A stretch of DNA of 64,000 bases from Neoscytalidium dimidiatum (taxonomy: Eukaryota; Ascomycota; Dothideomycetes; Botryosphaeriales; Botryosphaeriaceae). Shown here piece by piece: positions 42,782 through 54,943 of this stretch (position 1 is its first letter; each line of letters opens with the position of its first letter). Where the stretch lies: contig CM074702.1 in assembly GCA_037367355.1 (NCBI GenBank), positions 2,976,001 to 3,040,000 on the forward strand, in the 5' to 3' direction. The translations under genes and the position numbers were made by a program. Below the pieces are notes generated by a model. It saw only the letters and a list, made by a program, of their open reading frames with translations, ran no database searches and had not been told where the DNA came from.

Positions 42782-44217
42782 TCATACACGACTACTTCCC
42801 CGGAAGACATTCTCCTGCAAGCTTTCATGACTTGCCCCTAATCTGACGTCCTCCATACTCAAATACCCATTCCCACGACTCACCACATTCCCATTCGAGA
42901 ATGATACGTCTACCTCTTGCGTCACTCTGATTAACGTTGGAGATTTACTCCCGCTCCTGGTGTCTGCGAAATTGGAGAAGATTGGAGAATCCTTGGCCGC
43001 TTGCGCTGCCCTGGCTCTCGCCTCTTTGTATGCAAGCATATCCTCCATATAAATACTGGCATCGTCGCTCGACCCTTGCTCCACCTGGCGTCTACGGTCA
43101 CTGAGATCAAGATACTGACGGCGCTGGCGGGAAGTGTAGCTGCCACTGCTGCTGGACTGAAGTATGCGGGTGAAGAAAAGTTTAAGAGCGGGCGCCGATG
43201 CGCATATGACGGCGAAGTGGATCTCAAACGAGGTCCACAACCAGACGGGGAACACATCCCAGGTAGTGTCGTAAGTTTCGTAGTACACTCTGTACATGTA
43301 GATCGCACGTATGATTCCACAAATGCAGAGACTAAAGCGGGTCAGTGTTGCTTCATCGTTCCGCCTGCGAAGGGAGCTTACAAGAATCCAATGCCAAAAA
43401 TTCCTGCCAACGCCAGCTTCTGCTTTCTTGGAATCTGAAGGCGATGGACAACTAGCAGCGGCAGGATGAAAACGGTAGCATCCTGAATAACGCTGACCAC
43501 GGCCGACGCCATGAAGTCGGCTCCTTCGTTGAAGCAGGTGTATCCGTGGGTCGCCCTCCATTTCGGGTTCATTTTGTTCCAGAATGCATCCAGTGGACGG
43601 CAGTCGACGAATAGCATGAGAGAGAATATTATGCCGTAGGCGATGACGAAGCCAATGAAGCCACGGATAATCCAGATCCAGGATAGGGTCAAAGTTCCCT
43701 CGCTCAGCCTTCGGTAAAAACACAGGATGGAGACTTTGACCAGAGTCGTGGTTAGAATGTACGCAACGGCCATGCATAAGGTGACGATGCGGACATTGAC
43801 GGCTTGCGGGACCGTTACCTCCCATGCGTGGCGGTCGATGCCGTAATAGAAGAAACCTAGATGACCGGATTAGGGGCGAATGTGTACGGAACGGACTCGG
43901 CGCTTTTTACATACCAAGGATGGTACAGGTGTCGTAGGCAAGGAGAGATGGCTGTGGCTGTGAGCAGAGGCTTCGCTAGAGGTGCTCGGACCTGGACATA
44001 CCAGTGCTGCAACGATGAGCCAGTCATCCAGCCCGGCGTTGCGACGAATCTTGCAACGCGCCCATAACCTCGCCACGACCACGACCAGCGTCAACGCGAG
44101 GGAAACGGCCAGGAGGATGGGCATGAGAGGGTCTCGCCGTTCGCCATACGGAAACTTCTCTCGGTCGGTCGCCCACTGCGCGAGGAGCTCTGGCGGAGGT
44201 TCGAGGCCACCGCCCAT
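42782..44217 (-). CDS. Fungal rhodopsin-domain integral membrane protein (SAT4/PTH11-like)
   Basis: Four exons: 44217-44002, 43951-43915 (37 nt), 43856-43382 and 43331-42782, with introns of 50, 58 and 50 nt, giving 425 residues. Seven hydrophobic segments run from MPILLAVSLALTLVVVVARLW to the stretch before CASAPALKLFFTRI. Family landmarks are NAGLDDWLIV after TM1-2, a WEVTVPQAVNVRIVTLCMA segment, LVKVSILCFYRRLS, and WDVFPVWLWTSFEIHFAVICASAPAL. The cytosolic tail of about 120 residues is Ser/Arg-rich. Family members are plasma-membrane proteins; some relatives sense surfaces or ligands during infection. Whether it belongs to the neighbouring catabolic set as a sensor is unknown. Confidence 0.85.
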
Positions 44218-46485
44218 CCTGCGCGACGGGAGAACAAAACGACGAGCAGGATAACAGGAGGATGTGTTGTTTGCGGGGAACGGACGATGCGCCGGCGCGG
44301 GCACCAGGAAGCAGATATATGGGAGCACGGTAACGCCTGCAAGCAAGGGTGGACGCTAATAGAACAGCGACTTGTCAGCTCGCGGATCAAGCTCAAGGCC
44401 GGAACATGGGCTTTCCCCGCCATTACGCCAGGTACCAGATTTCTAGGCATTGCAAAGGGCAAGGGGTGCGAAGACGGCACTTTGCGACGCCGAGAGCATG
44501 GTCTAGCTGATTTTTGCGGCTTCTCATTGGCCGAACGCTACTCGCGAACCGTGAAAGCCGCCCGGCTCGAAGCTGTAGCTGATCGACCAAGGACGCTAGC
44601 GTCGTCACTGAAAGGTGTCTAGCCACCGATTGGGAGCGGAGGAGGCGAGGTAGCGCTGCGAAATTGAAGAACGGCCCTTGTGGCCGGCCGCTTTTGCCGC
44701 TCCCGTCGGCGCCTCTTTTTCCACAGCTCTTCGACTCACTGTCCGATAGATCGTATCGCTAGCGGCCTTTAGAAACATCAGGATATCTCGTCAACCATAC
44801 GCTTAGACACTGTTTTGGGACGAATTCTTGCGCGAGATGGGCGCTGGTTCTTCGTATTACGGGCGCAGCTGAAAATGGCGAGATTCTCGGAACTTCCAGT
44901 ATCCAGACGTTCGCTCTGGAACAAACCGGCGACAGTTCCAGGTTCCGTAACCTCCACCTCTTAGCCCGTGGGACTGGACAGGAGTAATCGGCTGATGAGA
45001 CGGCCGCTAGCTCTACAATATTCTTACATCCAGCTATAAGATCCCATTAGGCACGTAATCGCGGCTTTGTCTGCGGGGCTAGCAGGTAGTAGATCAATTG
45101 CAGACTTTTGGGTCATCCGCCTCGTTTTTCCGCAGGAGGGGCTTTCGTGTGCCGTGCCCTGATGAGACGGCGCGTTTCTGGGCGTGGCGTCAGGCGGCCG
45201 TAAGCCACGAGGGGGGGACTGTGCCGTGATCGCCGGGTGGCCAGGTCGCCAGCGATCTACGAAGACATCCCACACCTGAGTCTTCCGGAAACAGTTCCAT
45301 ACCAATGTGCTCCCACATCTACACCCGCCCACCCGTAACAGACACTGCCCGTTTACTCCTACATGACTACACTACAATTGTTCCTTCCCGCACTTGATCG
45401 ATTCATAGGTTCTGGGATCGCGCGATCACTGACAGGGTTCTCAGGATCGCCCGGCAAACGAAACAATGGTCGCGGAACCCAGCAGGGAGAGGGCCTGGAG
45501 CCTTCAGCGGTCAAGGCTCGATGATGAACGGTAAAACGCCCAAGGGCGTCCAGAGTGGTGCATGAAGTCATTCTTGTCATGCGTATCTCAGGGATGCTAG
45601 CCTAGATACTGACCACTCGCTGTGCGCCGTTGCAATGCATTTTTGAACCTTCTATTTCTATGTCGCAAGTTGATAAGCAAGACTCCAACCAGCTGCAGGG
45701 CTAAATGTAGCGGCATCGATGCCGAGCGTACGCGAGTTCTACGTCAAATTGCCATGAGAAAACTATCAAGAAAACATATTCCGATCGGCTATTTTATCGG
45801 AATCTTCATATTGAAAGATCGCTCTGGCAGTCACGCCTCCAGCTATTGCTATCATACAGAATACCCGGCTGGTCAGGGCCAGCTGACTCTGCATACCAGT
45901 ACATCCACACGCCCGACCAATATGCAGCACCACACCGAATGGGTGTCTTTCGCTGTCCATGCCCGTTGCCTGCCTGATTACTTCTTCTTTTCTCAAATCT
46001 ACATAGCCACGGACATGTTCGTCATGCGGTTCAATGCGAGGTTCTGTCTAAAATGCTAACGGTATTCGGAGTAACGTAACATCCGGGACAAAGTTTCCAT
46101 CAGCGTACTTACGCTTCGGTACTATTTCACTCCATGGCGATTCTCCACGATAGTGATAGCGCTTCAGACCTCTTCGGATTCAAGGCGTGAACCCGAATTA
46201 AAGTAAGACAGTTCGATGGACAGATTGAGAGAAAAAAAAAAAGGAAAATGCGAGCTAATAGTACTTGCCGGAGATATTGTACGATTCATTATAGTTCAGT
46301 CTGACTGAGGTCACAAACTTGCAAGGACGATGCGAGTAATGAATGGACCCACGGTGTTGGGGAGAGACCGAAGCCAATCTCGAGAGGGACAGATATGCTT
46401 TCTCCTCTCATGCTTTTCCACGCTTCCATCTAAACTATATCCGGGAACCCTGAATTCCTCAAGGCTCAATTCCATGAGCATGCAG
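44218..46485. other. Gene-free stretch
   Basis: 2.3 kb without a supported gene. A 145-codon frame at 45622-46059 has no domain and an unlikely composition. An A-run lies near 46232. Otherwise nothing recognised. Confidence 0.5.
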
Positions 46486-47643
46486 CTACAAAGAAGGTAC
46501 CTCAACGCCCAAGGCTCTGTAGACAGCTTGTACGTACGCCTTCGACCGGTCATTTCCGAAGATCGAATGTTGCATCTTATTCATGACATAGGTGACAGTC
46601 ATCCTCCTCCCGACATCCAAGATTGACACAGAGCCTCCCCATCCGCCCCAGTAGGCAATCTTCCCCGCCGGCAACCAGCCGGAGACGGCATTGTCGGCCC
46701 TCAGCCCGAAGCCGACGCCGAAGCGGACCGGCACGCCGAGCACGAGGTCGACGCCGTTGACCTGCTCCTGGAAGATGAGCTCGACGGTCTCGGGCTTCAG
46801 CAGGCGCACGCCGTCGACCTCGCCGCCGAGCACGATGGGCGACAGGCCGCGCGCCACGCCGCGCGCGTTCGAGTGCCCGTTCGTCGCGCCGTTCTCGCCG
46901 CGCTTCCAGCCCTCCAACCTGGTGTAGGCCACGTCCATGAGCGGGTTTCCGAACGTCTTCATGGCCAGCTCGCCCGGCAGCGAGCCGCTCGCCAGCTCGG
47001 GGATCGGCGGGGACACCATCTCGGCGACGCGCGGCCAGTCGGCCTCCTTCGCGCCCAGCTGGAAGTCGGCGTCGAGGGGGCCCGCGATCTCGTCGGCGAC
47101 GAAGGCCTTCAGCGTCTTGCCGGTGGTGCGGCGCACCAGCTCGCCGACCAGGTGGCCCAGCGTCAGGCTGTGGTAGCCGGACGCGGTGCCGGGCGTCCAC
47201 CAGGGCGCCTGCCGCGCGAGGAGCGCCGTCGACTTGGGCACGTCGAGCACGTCGTCGATGGTCACGCTGGCCTCCCAGCCCGACAGGCCCGAGCTGTGCG
47301 ACAGCAGGTGGCGCACGAGCACGTCCTGCTTGCCGTTGGCCGCGAACTCGGGCCAGTGCTTCGCGACCTTGTCGTCCAGCGAGACGATGCCCCGGTCCAC
47401 GAGCATCAGGCCGGCGAGCATGGTGTAGTTCTTCGAGGTCGAGAAGACGGTTGCGATGGTGTCTTGCTCCCAGGCACGGGTGCGGGCTTCGTCGGCGTGG
47501 CCGCCCCAAAGGTCGAGGACGTCCTTGCCGTCGATGGCGACGTGGATGGAGGCGCCCAGCTCCTCGCCCGAGTCCAGGTAGGATTGGAAGAGATCTTTGA
47601 CTTCGTTGAAGCGGGCATCGCACGAACCTTGCACTGTAGCCAT
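46486..47643 (-). CDS. Beta-lactamase-family serine hydrolase (class C/family VIII esterase type)
   Basis: Single-exon gene of 385 residues with no signal peptide. The nucleophile motif is S-x-x-K in TVFSTSKNYTML (Ser68, Lys71). HLLSHSSGLSGWE follows, and GYHSLTLGHLVGELVRRTTG holds the Y-x-S element. The third motif, usually HGG/KTG, appears as WGGWGGSVS. This combination is typical of fungal EstB/LovD-like hydrolases that transfer or hydrolyse acyl groups and usually have weak or no lactamase activity. Length is normal. It stands alone between long gene-free stretches, so no pathway is suggested. Confidence 0.88.
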   Translation of the reverse strand: MATVQGSCDARFNEVKDLFQSYLDSGEELGASIHVAIDGKDVLDLWGGHADEARTRAWEQDTIATVFSTSKNYTMLAGLMLVDRGIVSLDDKVAKHWPEFAANGKQDVLVRHLLSHSSGLSGWEASVTIDDVLDVPKSTALLARQAPWWTPGTASGYHSLTLGHLVGELVRRTTGKTLKAFVADEIAGPLDADFQLGAKEADWPRVAEMVSPPIPELASGSLPGELAMKTFGNPLMDVAYTRLEGWKRGENGATNGHSNARGVARGLSPIVLGGEVDGVRLLKPETVELIFQEQVNGVDLVLGVPVRFGVGFGLRADNAVSGWLPAGKIAYWGGWGGSVSILDVGRRMTVTYVMNKMQHSIFGNDRSKAYVQAVYRALGVEVPSL

Positions 47644-50119
47644 GGCTGGATGCAGGAGGGGACAAAAGCTGCTGGAGCGGAATTGAGGAAACGGCCTGGA
47701 AGTGGGACAAAGAGGAGTTGGGATGGCGGGGTACTACTCGCGATAGGCAGCGCCTTTTGTATCCCTGGGCTGGCTGCATACACGGAGCTCTTTCGTGCGA
47801 GGACACAGCAGCCACGATGATGCATCGTGAGACAACGCGGACGAACTGGATTCGCCGGCTCTCGCTTGCTGAGTAGCCGGAGTTAAGATGCTCGCATACA
47901 TTAGCGCATCACAATGGCGCATCTTGGAACTCATGTTGGCTGAGCATTATCGAGGCGCTTGCTGTACTGGTGTCCCGAAGATGCGAATGACTCATGCGCA
48001 GGCCCCACTCCACCGCCCCCAAGCATCCTTCGCTGTAAGCCTTCGCTAACAAACCAATTGATGGGACGGATGGTGTGGATTTGGACATCAATGCGAAGCC
48101 GAGACCACTCCATCGTTTGTAGTATTGATGCCTAATGAGAATTCGCGTGCCTGATGAAAATACACGTGTCCAGCTCCCACTTCTGTATGATATTACCATT
48201 GGCGCAGGTCCTACACTGTACTTTGCACGTCCTCTACAATGAGTGATAAGATGAAGGTTGAGGCTGCGGTGACAGAGAAACAAAGCAATCCTCGTTCCCG
48301 TCCCCGTCCCCGTCCACGCTGACTGCTCCGTCTAAAGATACTACGCTGGTGGCGATGCCAGACGCGGGACGCCGGATTTTACCTTTCAAAGATCCGTATC
48401 TGCCACACGAGGCTGGCTCAGATACGACTGTCGTGGAGGCTTCCCTTTCTTTAGCCCATAAGATACTCGTAAACGTCTAGTGAGCAAGTGAATCAGCGCA
48501 CAAGCGGTGGAGCTACGGGCAAGGAGCGACGATACGTCCGGCGAAGTGACCGCGCGACGCAGAACCTCCGAACGCCGCAGCTACCCGACGACTCGTTGGG
48601 GAGCTCTTCACGTCTACAAGTCAACACTCAAATAACGCCACGACGCCTCTACTGAGCATGGCGATAACTTTCCCTTTCCCATACTGCTCCTCCACCAGTG
48701 GTGTCCGGGCCACAATGTCCGCAATTTGTGCTGGCGGATGCGACGTCTGCACCCCCAGTATGTTAAACTCATCGGTATCAGTTCCACACATCATGTGTCC
48801 ATGATCAAAGTGCCAACTTCCAAGGTGCCGATTTCCAGCCCTGTCTTAACCGATCTGATGGAATTTACCCCTATCACTGGTAATTGAACATGACTTGGCC
48901 TGAATCGATCATAGTAGGTTTCAATAATCAGGCAGGCCCAGCCACTCGTCCTTTGGAAGGAAGACGGATCCGGCTTCTGAGAAAATTGTGCGATCCGGAA
49001 CTGCGGTTCTGCTTGAACGCTGTTGTGATGTGGAGCCCTGAGCATGCTAAGGTCGCCTTTGGAAAGGATAGTAATACAGTGGGCGTGGCTGCCCCGGATC
49101 AAGCCTGGACGGTTGCGGTGGTGCTGGCCCAGCATTCAATGCTGGCGTACTGCAGCAATTCGGGGCTCAAGAGCAAGATGTCGCGCCACGAATTGTAGTC
49201 GCACAGCCATTCCCAGAGGAACATGGCCTCGCTCGGTCGAAAAGCAGTTCCTTTTCACTTCAGAGGTCTTGTTTGCAAATGTGATGCTACGTGAGCCTCC
49301 ATCAACCACAAAGCAGCGAATGTGAAGCGCAGCCGAAAGCAACATTGTGTTCGATAGCAGGATGCATGCGGGCGACCACGATTATAGGTTGGCCAGCCCA
49401 GTCTCCCTTCAAATTAGGGAGCGAGCACCATCCAATACAACCTCACAAAATGTGTTGCACAAATAAGCCTAGGCTGCAACGTCAAAATCATGCGCAAAGA
49501 AGGAATATCCCCCGAGGACCTCCAGCCTTGGCTATCGGACTAGGAAAGCTAGTTCGATTAGTACCGGTCTACGTTCTAGGTGAACTGCTTCCAGCTGACA
49601 CTACCTTTTCAATTCTACATTAGATCAAGCTCAACGGATGTTTCCGAATCTTAAGGTCCATACAAATCGTACGTAAGTTTAATTCGGCAAATTTCTAAAA
49701 GGCGCCGTTACCTTTGAAATGCTAAGACTTCTGCCTTATTCGATTTAAAATAAGGTGGTCGTCTATCATCAGGCTGATTTCTTTTTTTTTTCTGCTGCGG
49801 CGACTTGCGTAGAGGGGTCAAGTTTGATATCCGGTATATTTTCCTTGAATGGAATAATCCGAACATTCATCCCCTTACATTTCCGTTTGCAACTCCATGA
49901 CCTGAAATACCATGAGATGCGTCCCAGAGTTGGTAATAGGAGCGTTTCTTATCGTTTTAGGGAAGGGACGCGCCTAAAGCCACGGGACGAATGCAGAGCG
50001 CTGCCGTGCAAGGGCGGCCCATAACCACCAGCTACATGGAATTTCCCATGCTGCTCTTACCCCAGCTAATGGTGATGTTCTTAGCAGTCCCTCCGTCGCG
50101 CACTTTCATATGTGAATTT
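47644..50119. other. Gene-free stretch
   Basis: 2.5 kb without a supported gene. Contains a short CCCCGT repeat (three units, about 48296-48315) and a T-run near 49785. Small frames at 48791-49325 overlap on both strands and lack domains. Confidence 0.5.
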
Positions 50120-50127
50120 TATAAAAA
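50120..50127 (+). promoter_or_regulatory. TATA box of the five-exon unknown gene
   Basis: TATAAAAA lies 122 bp upstream of the ATG at 50242, with an A-rich leader containing AATCAATC repeats just before the ATG. Confidence 0.55.
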
Positions 50128-50241
50128 GGCTGAAAAGTAAGTTAACTTTGGCAAATTAAAACGAAGAACAGCTAGATTCTCTGAATTTGTCCTCTCTTAA
50201 AACGTCAATCAATCATTCTCAATCAATAAAACCTACACATC

Positions 50242-51800
50242 ATGTCTATCCTCTCATCAACCGTCCCTGATGAGGTTTGCAAGCATATCGGCGATGGGTC
50301 TCGGCTTTGTATGTCCTTCTATATACCTTTTTTCAATGTGTTGCTAACTTGATCGTAAAGCTCCCCTTTGTGGACAGCAAGCCGAGCTTTGGTCGTTGTC
50401 AAAGTTCCAGGACAGTTTGAAGCCTGCAGAAGAGGAAATTCGACGTGAACAAGAGCAAAAGAACATGATCAAAAACTGATTAGTTTTCGTGCGTCAGGAG
50501 CAGCGCAATGCTATCTTAGCTGGCGATTGCAAACTCTTGGACTCGATAAGCAGAATGGGCGAAAAGGTATTCGTTCAGGTGTCCAATGAGCCGGACAAAA
50601 AGCCTTATCACCTTTGCCTCAGCGATGTTGGCTACCTCTGGGCCATGCCGACGTCTGTGGAGGCAGAAACCATAATGAGCGCTGATGCAGCATCCGACCA
50701 TAACGTCAGGACACATGCCACGGTGGTCATCGGTACCTACTCCAAGAATACCCACTTCATGGGTATTTCAACACAGAGTTTGAACGACATCCCAGGATCT
50801 GCATCGGCCTTTCTCATCAGCAGCATAGTGGCCAGGTTGGTCGCTCGCTTCGTGGTTCGCCGCGTTAACGGGGCTCTATTGGAAGCGGCACTGGATGCAG
50901 CCGTGGAAGCAGCCGCCGCAGCCGCCGTAGAAGGAGGCTTCACGACCTCTGCTTTCTGGGTAGAGGCATTGGGAGCCATCTCTGGGGCCGTCGTTTTCGT
51001 AATTTCATACTTTGTGGTTATGTACATCTTCGATTCCATCCACCAAAGCTACAGACTAACCTTGAACATTTACAATTCGGATGCGTCAAGCAGCTGGTCC
51101 GTCGACAAATGGCACAACGATAATGCTAACATCAACGCGGACAAAAGCACTGGTGATACTGGAAAGTTTAAAACAGCTCACCTGGAAAAAGTGAAGGGTA
51201 TGTTGCGCGCTTCTCCCTCTTCCTCGCCCGCAGTATTCGGATCTAGTTTTCGTACCTCTAACTCACTATTGCATAGAGAGTTGCCAGACGCCCTTGGGAT
51301 TCCAAGTTTCGACGGTCGATGGAATCGCAAGCTACGGTAGATACACGTATGTAAATGGTAAGTAGCTCCCTCATGAACCTATAGAGAAAGCAGTAGATTA
51401 CTAACATATAGACTTTCGCATCTGCCAAAGCTAACGAATGGCTCGAAGGGCTCGAAGTTTGCATGCAGGCTCAGAACGATGACGATCCCAGCTTAGGTAA
51501 GATTGGATCTATGAGATGTTTCTGAAGTTTCAAAACTCATATGCGATTTCCATAGGATTCCACCTGAAGTACGTTGTCCACTGGGGCAAAAATGATGAGA
51601 TCGGCTTGCAGGGAAACATCAAAAACGATATCTCAGATTACTACAATGGAACCTCGGAGGATGGTGGCTCACACACAGTCGATATTATTGTTGAAGGAAC
51701 AGATATACCCGTGAAGGCAATCACGTATTCCTTAGGCGGCGAAGACACTCACCTATATACAATCGATGTTCATATCGGGATTAAGCGGGCCAGTGCCTGA
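50242..51800 (+). CDS. Unrecognised protein with central hydrophobic helices and beta-rich C-terminus
   Basis: Five exons: 50242-50308, 50361-51197, 51277-51350, 51412-51496 and 51556-51800. All introns are GT-AG and 52-79 nt with good branch sites, giving about 435 codons. A short N-terminal part is followed by a charged helical region, then a beta-type segment. Next comes an Ala/Val-rich stretch of about 80 residues with strong hydrophobic helices, including a VVFVISYFVVMYIF-like segment. The C-terminal 170 residues alternate polar and hydrophobic positions like a beta-sandwich (FHLKYVVHW...VDIIVEG...). There is no signal peptide. One in-frame TGA (50477-50479) lies in exon 2 and is not removed by a credible intron, so the gene may be broken or translation may begin downstream at about 50489. 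The overall look is that of a membrane-inserting protein, but I cannot name a family. Confidence 0.65.
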
Positions 51801-52502
51801 ATTTGGTCTCGGATTTGATCCAAAAAAAAGAAAAAGAAAAAAAAAAGATGTTAGGCGCAGCATCTTCTTGCACCTGCCGAGTTTGCTCAAATTATTGATC
51901 CGTAGAATCATCGATGAAAATTTGGATCACGGATTTATTGGGCTATGTCATGCATGTACGAAGGTAATTTTTGCAGCATTGCTACCTGTGGATATGAGCC
52001 TGAGCCGATCTAGATAGAACTGCGTAGAGAGACTACCGGATGCTCTCACACAGCCCGCGCCCACTAGTGCTGCTAAATTTAGCAACATAAGTCGCGTGAG
52101 ATCGGCGCTCCACGAACACGACACTTTTCCCCACTTAACAACCTGGCAAGAAAAAAAATACCCGCAGCTCGTGCAACCGCGCTCAACATGACCACGAAGC
52201 ATGTCTTGACCGACAATGTGAAAGTTGAGTATTCAATTCTTTCTCATGTTCGCTGCCTCCTCGCCGCCGAAGGTTGAGCTTGATTCGTTGGAATGAATGT
52301 TTCATTGGCTCTCAGCTCCGATGAATCCCATGCCTGTCATGCTGCAGGGGTAGCCACCTCGTATAGTGCCACCATCAATGTCACTTCTTGGCAATTATTG
52401 TTATTTGTTTGTCCTTCGATAAAAGCAGGCTGTATTCCCAGGTCGGAGCGCTCGCCACAGCAGCAACTTTCCAAGTCTTTCGTTCAACACCCTACACACA
52501 CC
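51801..52502. other. Intergenic stretch
   Basis: About 700 bp. An A-rich tract follows the upstream gene. ATAAAAG near 52420 could serve as the TATA element for the secreted-protein gene at 52503. Confidence 0.45.
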
Positions 52503-53183
52503 ATGGGTCTTTCCACGTTCGCTACCCTGAGCATGGCCCTCTTGGCCATCCTCCCAGCGACGATCGCCGACTCCTCTCTCCACTATAAACTCCGCGCGCG
52601 AGTCACCGGCCCTCAGAATGAAAACACCCCCCAAGTCGAGGGCTGGGCCCTCGAGGTCCGCAAGCTCGGCGTCGCGACCCGCGTCCCTCCCGACTGGATG
52701 TGGGGAGTGCTCTGGAACCCGGACTTCACCGGCGGCCGCGGCGGCGACACCTTCTACACGCAACAGCAGCAGCAGCAAGGCACCAACAAGAGCCACGTGC
52801 GCACAGACGCGCCCAACTCGCAAGGCGAGGTGACGCCCTTCGGCTTCTACGTCCAGGAAGGCTTCGACCTCGTCTCGAACCAGATGGTCGCCGTGCGCTC
52901 CAACTCCGCCGAGACGGTCACGGACGTCGGCGTCGTCGGCGACGTGCCGTTCCTGGAGAAGCCGGGCTTCGATGCGACGTTCGTCGCTTGCAACGAGACG
53001 TATCGCGAGTGGGCCGTCGTGTACTGGTCGGACGTGGGCACCTACGGGACGGATCCGATCTACAATCAGACGTGGAGGACCTGCACGGAGATCCAGCTCG
53101 TGCCGGAATGCCACACGGAGGGTCCGGAATACGAGGGTTTGGAGCAGACTCCCTGCGTTGCCGACGTGACGGCGATCCTGTAA
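52503..53183 (+). CDS. Small secreted protein, DUF7907-like
   Basis: Single exon, 226 residues. I use the Met at 52503, where a signal peptide begins (hydrophobic core ATLSMALLAILPATIA, cleavage before DSS); the longer upstream frame is just leader DNA. The mature protein starts with HYKLRARVT and alternates short beta-type strands. It has a Gln run at about residues 82-87, two N-glycosylation sequons (CNET, YNQT) and three Cys in the last third. It resembles the fungal secreted DUF7907 family (beta-sandwich, function unknown), but that match is from pattern memory and moderate. Probably extracellular. No enzyme motif. Confidence 0.7.
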   Translation: MGLSTFATLSMALLAILPATIADSSLHYKLRARVTGPQNENTPQVEGWALEVRKLGVATRVPPDWMWGVLWNPDFTGGRGGDTFYTQQQQQQGTNKSHVRTDAPNSQGEVTPFGFYVQEGFDLVSNQMVAVRSNSAETVTDVGVVGDVPFLEKPGFDATFVACNETYREWAVVYWSDVGTYGTDPIYNQTWRTCTEIQLVPECHTEGPEYEGLEQTPCVADVTAIL

Positions 53184-54130
53184 GCAGTGCTGGGGAGGAT
53201 ACGTTGGGTCCGCGATAATTGAAATGCATGCATGATGGCCGGGTAGATGGGATTGTAAGAATGATATTGTATGGATGGAATGATGGGCTACGTGTTACGA
53301 CTGCAGTACCAAATAATCTTCTTTATTTTTTTTTTTTTTATAATGGTCGATTCAGAGTGCGATCTCGTAGAGATATTTTACGTAGCAGTGTGATAGAAAT
53401 TCGCGGAGCATAAGGTTAGACATTATCGGGGTTGAACTTATGCTGCGTAAGAGCAAATAATGTTACTGGAAGCTACTTCCGGTTGAATAAAGCTAGTGTA
53501 GACTTGGTTCGTCTCGCTTAAAAGTCCTCTTAGTGACGATCATGATTGGTTCTGCTTTTCAACAAAGAAAAAAAATCCTTAGCTAGGTGTGAATGGATAA
53601 CAAATAGGAATTGGCAGCCAACAATTAGTATCAGTAAGCGAAGCATACTACAAATTTACGAGTCGAATCTGAGCCGAACGTCATCACGGCATGTCAAGCG
53701 AAAGGCCTGGAAGCTTCTGGTACTTGGCAGAGTAAGCCGAATGACGGTATTTCCTTTTCCGGTAACGCGGTGTCGAGCTGCGGCGGTGTTCTTCCACGGT
53801 GTCAGAACAGATGTAGAATCTGATCTATCATTAGCTGACGTATGGAACACTCGGTGAGATTTTGCGAGGCTTGTACTAAGCCGGTATGAAGCTTCGAATC
53901 TAAGTAGTAGTGTGACACAACATGCTTTACATTATAAGAAGGATCTCGCAGCTAGTGAAGAGGAAGAATCCATCAATCTATTTGCAGTCTCCTATCCTGA
54001 ACCATTAGAAACTTGTTCCAGTATCCCAGCCTCTTCAGCGCCAGTAGATCTTGTCTAAAGAATTACATCGTTTAGCAGGCGATTAATACGCCCGTAATCA
54101 GACTACCACATCAACCACATAGCGTATAGC
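53184..54130. other. Gene-free stretch
   Basis: A T-run of about 14 near 53327-53339 follows the secreted-protein gene. Small frames without domains. Nothing else recognised. Confidence 0.5.
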
Positions 54131-54943
54131 ATGTTGCCTAGGCAAGCAACGGACAGCGATGTCCATGCACTGGCTTGCCTTTCTGCTTTGGCATTTATGG
54201 ACGACCCAATCGAGACGTACCTTTACCCCGGCCGCCGGGAATACCCGAAAGAGTTCATCGATGCACAGGAGACTCTGTTGAGGGACAGCTTCAACAGGCC
54301 CTGTGGATCAGCTGTCCTCGTTGCCCTGGAACCTGGACATGAGGAATGGAAAGGAATACCTGACATTGTCGGCTTTTGCGTCTTCACGCGGGAGAGTCGC
54401 AGTAAGAGAAGAAGGAGGCCTACGAAGAGTGAGCAACCCACCTGTAAATTCCAGCACGATCTCATGTTCATGATAGAGACCAAAGAGACCTCCATGAATG
54501 TTATAGAGAGCATTCCAGAATATGACTCTGTACCGTTCTCCATGAATTCGGACCACCCAATGGTGAGCGTGGCCAATGTGAAAGCGATGAGCGATGCTTG
54601 CAAAAGGGATGATTCGCATCACTGGACCGAGGAAGGATTCGAACGACCGAGGGAACGCTACGAACTTTGTGATCTTGGCGTTCATCCAGGCTTCCAGAGG
54701 AAGGGTATCGGAAAGATGATGCTGCGCTGGATTATGGACAAGGCGCTGGATGAAGGTGTACCCATTCACACTACAGCAAGCCCCGCTGGCAAACTCCTCT
54801 ACCAGAGCATGGGATTCCGTGTCGTAGGAAAGTGGAATTGGTGCCCGGTGCCGAATAGCGCATGGAACGTCATGCACTGGAACCCACCGAGCACCCAGCA
54901 AGAAGGACTCGTCAAGGAGGGCGCAGGGGACAGCCCGCGTTGA
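54131..54943 (+). CDS. GNAT-family N-acetyltransferase
   Basis: Single exon, 270 residues. The N-terminal RQATDSDVHALACLSALAF is the usual first strand and helix of the GNAT fold. The acetyl-CoA pyrophosphate loop lies in LGVHPGFQRKGIGKMMLRW (Q-x-x-G-x-G), and LLYQSMGFRVVGKW is the last helix-strand pair. The insertion between (about residues 85-165), rich in charged residues, is common in fungal members. Likely cytosolic; the acceptor amine is unknown. It stands alone. Confidence 0.88.
   Translation: MLPRQATDSDVHALACLSALAFMDDPIETYLYPGRREYPKEFIDAQETLLRDSFNRPCGSAVLVALEPGHEEWKGIPDIVGFCVFTRESRSKRRRRPTKSEQPTCKFQHDLMFMIETKETSMNVIESIPEYDSVPFSMNSDHPMVSVANVKAMSDACKRDDSHHWTEEGFERPRERYELCDLGVHPGFQRKGIGKMMLRWIMDKALDEGVPIHTTASPAGKLLYQSMGFRVVGKWNWCPVPNSAWNVMHWNPPSTQQEGLVKEGAGDSPR

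Noticed and set aside
45622..46059. 145-codon frame
   Set aside because: Isolated, no recognisable domain, and high Cys and Ser without pattern.
46577..47820. Long Arg-rich frames on both strands over the beta-lactamase-like gene
   Set aside because: Shadows of the GC-rich coding frame, which alone carries the S-x-x-K and Y-x-S motifs.
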